Under the pieces are notes generated by a model, which ran no database searches, was not told the DNA's origin, and saw only the letters and a program-made list of their open reading frames with translations. The position numbers and the translations under genes are program-made. A stretch of 8,692 nucleotides of DNA from Desulfovibrio sp. (GTDB lineage: Bacteria > Desulfobacterota > Desulfovibrionia > Desulfovibrionales > Desulfovibrionaceae): positions 1-8,692 of the forward strand of contig JAISNZ010000137.1 of NCBI GenBank assembly GCA_031275955.1. Direction: 5' to 3'. The stretch's first letter is position 1. Every line of letters begins with the position of its first letter. Below, one piece after another: positions 7,205-8,692 of the stretch.

Positions 7205-7316
7205 GGCGGGGCGCGACAGGAGGGAGAGAATCCTTTCCACACCCCGGCGAACGGCACTGCGGGGCGAAAACCGGCCTTATCCGGCGAGAGACTTCAGGCA
7301 GGCCGCAGAATGCGCA

Positions 7317-8123
7317 TTACTGGGGGTCCCGGGCGTCAATGACCCTGACCCTGTAAGCGGCCAGACGATTCTCCGCCGAGTCGGAAAAAACCCCTTCCGG
7401 CAAATTTGGAAAGACCACCATAAAGGGAACCCTGCTGCCCGGCTGGATGTCCACATTATTGGTCAGGATGGAGACACGGTTGTTCAGGGCCTCTTCCAAT
7501 TCCTTCTGGGTAAGCACCTTCAACTGGAACAGGGTCAGGGTAACGCCGCAAAGCTGCTGGGTCTGGGCCAGGATGTTTTTTTGTTCGTCATACAACAGGG
7601 CCTCCACCTGGATAAATTCCTTGGGAGAAGAAAATTTGTTGACGACCTCGCCCTGGATGACCACGAGGCGGTGCAGATTGTCGTTTTCCACTACAAACTG
7701 CGTCACGCCGTCCAAATCAAGGGAGCGGACCAGCTCCTCCTGTTCCTCCCGCCGTCGTTTTTCTTCCGCCGAGAGGCCGGCCGCGTTGTCCTTCCCGGTA
7801 CCGCCGGAGGAAATCAGGGTGTCGCGGGCGAAAAAGAAACCGTACAGGGTATAGCCGCCATAGCCGATGCCGGCGAAACAGAGCAAAATAATCAACACAA
7901 GGACAAAATTCTTTTTCCGGCGGGACGGAGGGCCAGGGGGCAGGCCCGGCCGGCCGGGGGACTCTTCAGGAAGGGGCTCCAGCGCCCCCGCGCCGGCCGG
8001 TTCCGGGGTCCCGGGCATCCGGAAGACAAAAGAGCACTGGGAACAACGCGCCTTCCGGCCCGGCCGGTAGAGCTCGTCCGGCAGGGAAAAGGAGGTTTCA
8101 CACTGGGGGCAGGTAACGATCAT
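7317..8123 (-). CDS. Zinc-ribbon, single-pass membrane protein with DUF3426-type C-terminal domain
   Basis: The function is not known. The 268-residue protein begins with an MJ0042-type zinc ribbon (C5, C8, C27, C30; MIVTCPQC...CSQC). A proline-, glycine- and glutamate-rich linker follows (about 36-67), then basic residues SRRKK (67-71) and one hydrophobic segment (about 73-97, FVLVLIILLCFAGIGYGG...). Next are a charged stretch (118-130, EEKRRREEQEE) and a beta-rich domain (about 138-265) resembling DUF3426, with GEVVNKF (158-164) and a closing YRVRVIDA. Basic residues before the membrane segment suggest a cytoplasmic zinc ribbon and an outer-facing DUF3426 domain. The start at ATG 8123 has TAAGG 5 nt upstream. 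It sits between hpt and radA. Related proteins are often called thioredoxin-like or zinc-ribbon proteins by similarity only; I see no thioredoxin CxxC fold beyond the ribbon. Confidence 0.88.
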   Translation of the reverse strand: MIVTCPQCETSFSLPDELYRPGRKARCSQCSFVFRMPGTPEPAGAGALEPLPEESPGRPGLPPGPPSRRKKNFVLVLIILLCFAGIGYGGYTLYGFFFARDTLISSGGTGKDNAAGLSAEEKRRREEQEELVRSLDLDGVTQFVVENDNLHRLVVIQGEVVNKFSSPKEFIQVEALLYDEQKNILAQTQQLCGVTLTLFQLKVLTQKELEEALNNRVSILTNNVDIQPGSRVPFMVVFPNLPEGVFSDSAENRLAAYRVRVIDARDPQ

Positions 8124-8135
8124 ATGTGCCTTACG

Positions 8136-8164
8136 GGCCGGACAGGTTTCCCCAAAGTCCGGCC
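8136..8164 (-). repeat. Perfect 8-bp GC-rich inverted repeat between hpt and the zinc-ribbon gene
   Basis: GGCCGGAC at 8136-8143 pairs perfectly with GTCCGGCC at 8157-8164, with a 13-nt loop. On the minus transcript it ends 2-3 nt before the TAAGG ribosome-binding site (8133-8129) of the zinc-ribbon gene. No U run follows, so it is not an intrinsic terminator. A smaller competing hairpin (CGGGA 8164-8168 with TCCCG 8174-8178) touches its hpt-proximal arm. It could stabilise an mRNA end or modulate translation; the role is unknown. Confidence 0.5.
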
Positions 8165-8192
8165 GGGAGTCTGTCCCGCCTGGGCGCCGGCG

Positions 8193-8692
8193 TCAATCGG
8201 GCCTGTGCTCTTTGTCAAAGGATGCCAGATAAATGGCCGGCAGGCCGCGAAACTGTTCCGCGTAATCCAGCCCATAGCCGACGATAAAACCGGAGGCCAG
8301 GGTAAAACCCGAAAAATCGATGGGAACATCCACTTCACGGCGTTCTTTTTTATCAATCAGGACAGCCAGGCGCAAGGATTTTGCCCCTCGCGCCGCCATC
8401 AGACGAAGAAGAAAATCCGCCGTAAGGCCGGAATCCACCACATCTTCTACAAGGAGAACATGTTTGCCGGCCACGGAGATTTCCACATCCTTGGTCAGAT
8501 ATACGTTCCCGGAGGAAAGGCTTGAGTCACCATAGCTTGCCGTACGAACAAAATCAATTTCCGGGTCGACGGTAATCCGTCTGACCAGGTCGGAAAAAAA
8601 CATAAAGGCCCCCTTGAGCACGCAAACCATGACCAGGGGGGCTCCGGCGTACAGAGAATTGATGTCTTCCGCAAGTTCCCATACCCTCCGGG
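8193..8692 (-). CDS. hpt: Hypoxanthine phosphoribosyltransferase, 5' end cut by window edge
   Basis: Purine salvage enzyme that joins hypoxanthine (and guanine) to PRPP to give IMP or GMP, in the cytosol. The reading frame continues past the right edge: 165 residues are visible, starting ...RRVWELAEDI, and about 10-20 N-terminal residues are missing against a usual 170-185. Numbering visible residues from the edge, the pyrophosphate loop is VLKGA (24-28), the flexible-loop Ser-Tyr is in ASYG (51-54), and the PRPP-binding signature is VLLVEDVVDSGLT (78-90) with catalytic Asp 86. Then come LIDKKERR (111-118) with the purine-binding lysine and the classical FIVGYGLDYAEQFRGLP (135-151). The ATG at 8630 is an internal methionine, since conserved sequence continues upstream of it. 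It is the first visible gene of the minus-strand run; the next gene starts 69 nt downstream. Confidence 0.95.
   Translation of the reverse strand, partial: RRVWELAEDINSLYAGAPLVMVCVLKGAFMFFSDLVRRITVDPEIDFVRTASYGDSSLSSGNVYLTKDVEISVAGKHVLLVEDVVDSGLTADFLLRLMAARGAKSLRLAVLIDKKERREVDVPIDFSGFTLASGFIVGYGLDYAEQFRGLPAIYLASFDKEHRPD

Noticed and set aside
7267..7305. Intrinsic terminator after the zinc-ribbon gene
   Set aside because: The stem is only 6 bp with a 22-nt loop and a G before the four T. It is too weak to call as a feature and is recorded only under the radA leader finding.
7197..8525. 442-codon open frame on the + strand crossing radA start, the zinc-ribbon gene and hpt
   Set aside because: It is in codon register with the two genes opposite it, both starting at the same phase. 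A stop can then arise only opposite TTA, CTA or TCA codons, which are rare in this GC-rich DNA. It shows no family motif, while the opposite strand encodes clear proteins.

Overview
The window is ordinary bacterial chromosome, GC-rich at roughly 58-60% by eye. It holds seven protein genes and almost no spare DNA. Codon use is uniform and I see no insertion sequence, phage gene, tRNA, rRNA or CRISPR array. The gene set and protein style suggest a Desulfovibrio-like member of Desulfobacterota; this is an inference from recalled family sequences, not a search result.

Layout. Bases 1-173 hold no gene I can assign with confidence. Two genes then run on the + strand: an HD-domain protein built like a class II CCA-adding enzyme but with a ruined nucleotidyltransferase site (174-1517), and phosphoglucomutase pgm (1531-3138), whose Shine-Dalgarno overlaps the stop of the first gene. 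Facing them, with only 9 bp between stop codons, is a minus-strand run. In order of transcription it is hpt (cut by the right edge, 8692-8193), a membrane-anchored zinc-ribbon/DUF3426 protein (8123-7317), radA (7204-5858), clpS (5769-5458) and clpA (5454-3148). The gaps within this run are 68, 112, 88 and 3 nt.

Function. ClpS and ClpA form the adaptor and unfoldase pair that feeds substrates to ClpP; clpP itself, and the transferase gene aat, are not in the window. RadA is a DNA-repair branch-migration ATPase, Hpt salvages purines, and Pgm links glucose-1-phosphate and glucose-6-phosphate. The minus-strand run looks like a housekeeping operon rather than one pathway.

Nothing here amounts to a new system. 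The points most worth a second look are the degenerate CCA-type HD protein and the radA-clpS junction. That junction holds a near-perfect Shine-Dalgarno in front of a TTG codon, and two hairpins that cannot form together, one of them ending in a U-rich tract.
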